Positions 62,449 to 64,000 of a stretch of DNA of 64,000 bases are shown here, piece after piece (the stretch's first letter is position 1; every line of letters begins with the position of its first letter). The position numbers and the translations under genes are program-made. The notes under the pieces are model-generated. The model had not been told where the DNA came from. It searched no databases and worked only from the letters and a program-made list of their open reading frames with translations. The stretch spans positions 248,001 to 312,000 of the forward strand of contig JAIYDN010000052.1 in NCBI GenBank assembly GCA_027487485.1. Direction: 5' to 3'. This stretch comes from Planctomycetaceae bacterium. GTDB taxonomy: Bacteria > Planctomycetota > Planctomycetia > Pirellulales > Pirellulaceae.

Positions 62449-63524
62449 AGTCCCATCGCTCCCATTCCATTGTCCGAAGAGCCTGATTGTGACATTCCCT
62501 GGGGGGCAACCAAAAGCTGCGAGCCTGGAATGATCGTATTCACCGAGTACATATCGATACCATATTCTTGCATGACATCCGACGTTAAGGTCGACATGGC
62601 AGCCCCCTGAGTCATCGGTTTCGAATTCATAAAGCTTTCGCGTTGCAAGGCGATCGTTACCTTCACGATACGCGGAAGTCCTTGCTGACTGCCGTCCCAT
62701 TGCGATTGCCATGTCTCACCATCAAAGTAAGAGAATTCAATCGCTATCACCTCCGGTGCAACGATTTGTCCAGTTTTGAGCAGTCCGTCGCTTTGAGCGG
62801 ACTCGTAGGCGAACTGCGTTACGGCTCGATCGACGGACCGTCGTACTAACCCGCCGTTGCTTGTAGTCGCGTTCGCTACGGTGCTTCCAGCAGCTGCGGA
62901 TTGCTGCATCAACGTTGCAAGCGGATCTTGAATTCCTGTTTGCCCTGGGGCTTGAACATAATAGCCAACCGTTTTGATGTCACTGGGCATATCCCCCATG
63001 TTGCCTGTCGTGGGGTCTGCCATTTGGGGATAGTATTCATCGGGCCTTGGCAATCGACTGATGTCAATCTCGAGAGATGTTGCCGATCCATAGAGACCCG
63101 GTGGCAATGGAGCACTTTCGGACGAACCTGCGTCGGCTGTACTGCCGCCCGAAGTCGCTGCACCACCGTTTGTTTGTCCGGATGCACTAGGACTGCTTGC
63201 CCCACCCGATGCGGCGCCGGATGCTCCACCCATGCCCCCAGACGCAGTTGCTGAAGCAGCCCCGCCGGCAGCTGGATCGCCAGAGAGCATTTGCTCCAAT
63301 CCGCTCGTGTCAAAGGGCTGATACCGAACTGTCGTTCGGATGTCTTCCGTGATCATGTTCAAAATCGCGCGAGCCATTTGAGCTTGCCGAACGTTATCTT
63401 GACCTCGCTCCTGATTGATCAGAAACATCTGCACCAATCCGCCGATCAAAGCGACAACCGCAACCGTCAACGCTAGCGACAGAATCAGTTCCAACAAAGT
63501 GAAAGCTTGGCGACGTATTCTCAT
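62445..63524 (-). CDS. GspJ-like pseudopilin with Gly/Ser/Ala-rich insertion
   Basis: 359 aa. The prepilin signal reads RRQAFTLLELILSLALTVAV, with Ala rather than Gly before the cleavage point and Glu at +5. The GspJ-like start continues QMARAILNMITEDIRTTVRYQP. Residues about 85-145 are a Gly/Ser/Ala/Thr-rich insertion. The later half has DRAVTQFAYESAQSDG and VIAIEFSYFDGETWQSQWDG, typical of GspJ. Both ends overlap neighbours by 4 nt (ATGA at 63521-63524 and 62445-62448), so gspI, gspJ and gspK are translationally coupled. Confidence 0.82.
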   Translation of the reverse strand: MRIRRQAFTLLELILSLALTVAVVALIGGLVQMFLINQERGQDNVRQAQMARAILNMITEDIRTTVRYQPFDTSGLEQMLSGDPAAGGAASATASGGMGGASGAASGGASSPSASGQTNGGAATSGGSTADAGSSESAPLPPGLYGSATSLEIDISRLPRPDEYYPQMADPTTGNMGDMPSDIKTVGYYVQAPGQTGIQDPLATLMQQSAAAGSTVANATTSNGGLVRRSVDRAVTQFAYESAQSDGLLKTGQIVAPEVIAIEFSYFDGETWQSQWDGSQQGLPRIVKVTIALQRESFMNSKPMTQGAAMSTLTSDVMQEYGIDMYSVNTIIPGSQLLVAPQGMSQSGSSDNGMGAMGL

Positions 63525-64000
63525 CGGCTTCCTCCCGATGCAGATCCGCCGGCGCTGCCGCTGGCAGCACCCCCGGTTGTTCCACCGCTTTCAGTTCCCG
63601 TCCCGCTCGACTGCGGGGCCGTATCCAAACCAAGATTTGGATCGATCATCCAACGAACAACGAAGAATAGCTCTGGGTTTTCTGTGGTTGAGTTCGGCTG
63701 GTCCGATATGCTCAATCGAACACCCACCATGTCTTTGCGTTCGGCTGTAACGGTTTGAATTTGATAATACCAAGTCCCACGCACACCTGCGTCCGTGATT
63801 TCGGTCCATGTATTGCCTTGCACAGGGATTGCCCCGACAAGGACTTCCGACATTTTCGATTCGCAAAGCATCTGCGCCGTTGCCAGCCGTTGAGCCATCA
63901 TCCCATTGTCGGTTGCCTGCTTGGTAATCTGTGAAAGCAACGCGACGGACATTGCGAGAATAGCAAGCGACAATACAACCTCCAACAAAGACAGCCCCGT
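63521..64000 (-). CDS. GspI-like pseudopilin, 5' end beyond the window
   Basis: At least 159 codons, truncated at the right edge. The prepilin signal is already under way at the edge: LSLLEVVLSLAILAMSVALLS, with the Glu that marks position +5. MLCESKMSEVLVGAIP and a Trp-Tyr-rich strand (GTWYYQIQTV) resemble GspI/type IV pilus minor pilins. The C-terminal about 30 residues are Gly/Ser/Thr rich like those of its neighbours. It ends by overlapping the GspJ-like start (ATGA). The true start and any gspG/gspH lie outside the window. Confidence 0.8.
   Translation of the reverse strand, partial: TGLSLLEVVLSLAILAMSVALLSQITKQATDNGMMAQRLATAQMLCESKMSEVLVGAIPVQGNTWTEITDAGVRGTWYYQIQTVTAERKDMVGVRLSISDQPNSTTENPELFFVVRWMIDPNLGLDTAPQSSGTGTESGGTTGGAASGSAGGSASGGSR

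Overview
The window looks like chromosomal DNA of a planctomycete, most likely from the Pirellulales. The evidence is gene content: a secreted DUF1549/DUF1553 cytochrome (PSD1 type) next to a DUF1501 protein, DUF1573, DUF1571, DUF4416 and DUF4058 proteins, a FlgI-like protein without any flagellar genes, a RAYT/Y1-type transposase with a long C-terminal extension, and pseudopilins stuffed with Gly/Ala/Ser-rich sequence. Gene density is high. I called 47 protein genes, one cut by the right edge. I saw no rRNA, convincing tRNA, CRISPR array or prophage. No gap between genes exceeds about 300 bases.

Layout. 151-2874 (+): argC and a secreted cysteine-hydrolase/ThuA fusion. 2871-10864 (-): a tetraheme metallophosphatase-like protein with its DUF1573 partner, an O-antigen-ligase-like polymerase, a WecA-type phosphosugar transferase, a DUF4416 protein and a Tat-exported intradiol dioxygenase. 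11106-12368 (+): an ADP-ribosylglycohydrolase homologue that has lost its metal ligands. 12420-17628 (-): a membrane protein, an Mla-type lipid transporter (permease, ATPase, MCE protein, translationally coupled) and two small secreted Gly/Tyr-rich proteins. 17821-24960 (-): SMC, a FlgI-like protein and a secreted coiled-coil protein. 25167-26795 (+): a Ppx/GppA phosphatase with an HD domain. A 6-bp tandem repeat with inverted symmetry fills the space to the convergent operon MFS transporter - sigma-54 activator - S46 peptidase (27094-32655, -).

32937-42620: a DUF4058 protein, a Wzz-like chain-length protein, a conserved hypothetical, PEP carboxylase, a thioredoxin/PDZ protein and the RNA ligase RtcB. 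42759-43925 (-) is the RAYT, with hairpins at its 3' side. 44049-53245 (+) is the most interesting block: IclR regulator, RraA-family aldolase/lyase, M19 dipeptidase, PSD1 cytochrome, DUF1501 protein, PLP fold-III D-threonine aldolase/D-serine dehydratase-like enzyme and an MFS permease. All seven are co-oriented, with start/stop overlaps or short gaps. This reads as one regulated catabolic operon, probably for a D-amino-acid- or hydroxyacid-containing compound; its substrate cannot be read from sequence.

53288-56938: an esterase, class II fructose-bisphosphate aldolase, a hypothetical and a DUF1571 protein. 56993-64000 (-) is a type II secretion/type IV pilus-like operon in the order GspI, GspJ, GspK, GspL/PilM, GspM/PilO-like. 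Its GspK is about 2.4 times the usual length and its last protein joins PilO-like, Ig-like and GspC/PilP-like parts. Functional names rest on motifs read by eye, and promoter, operator and terminator calls are candidates only.
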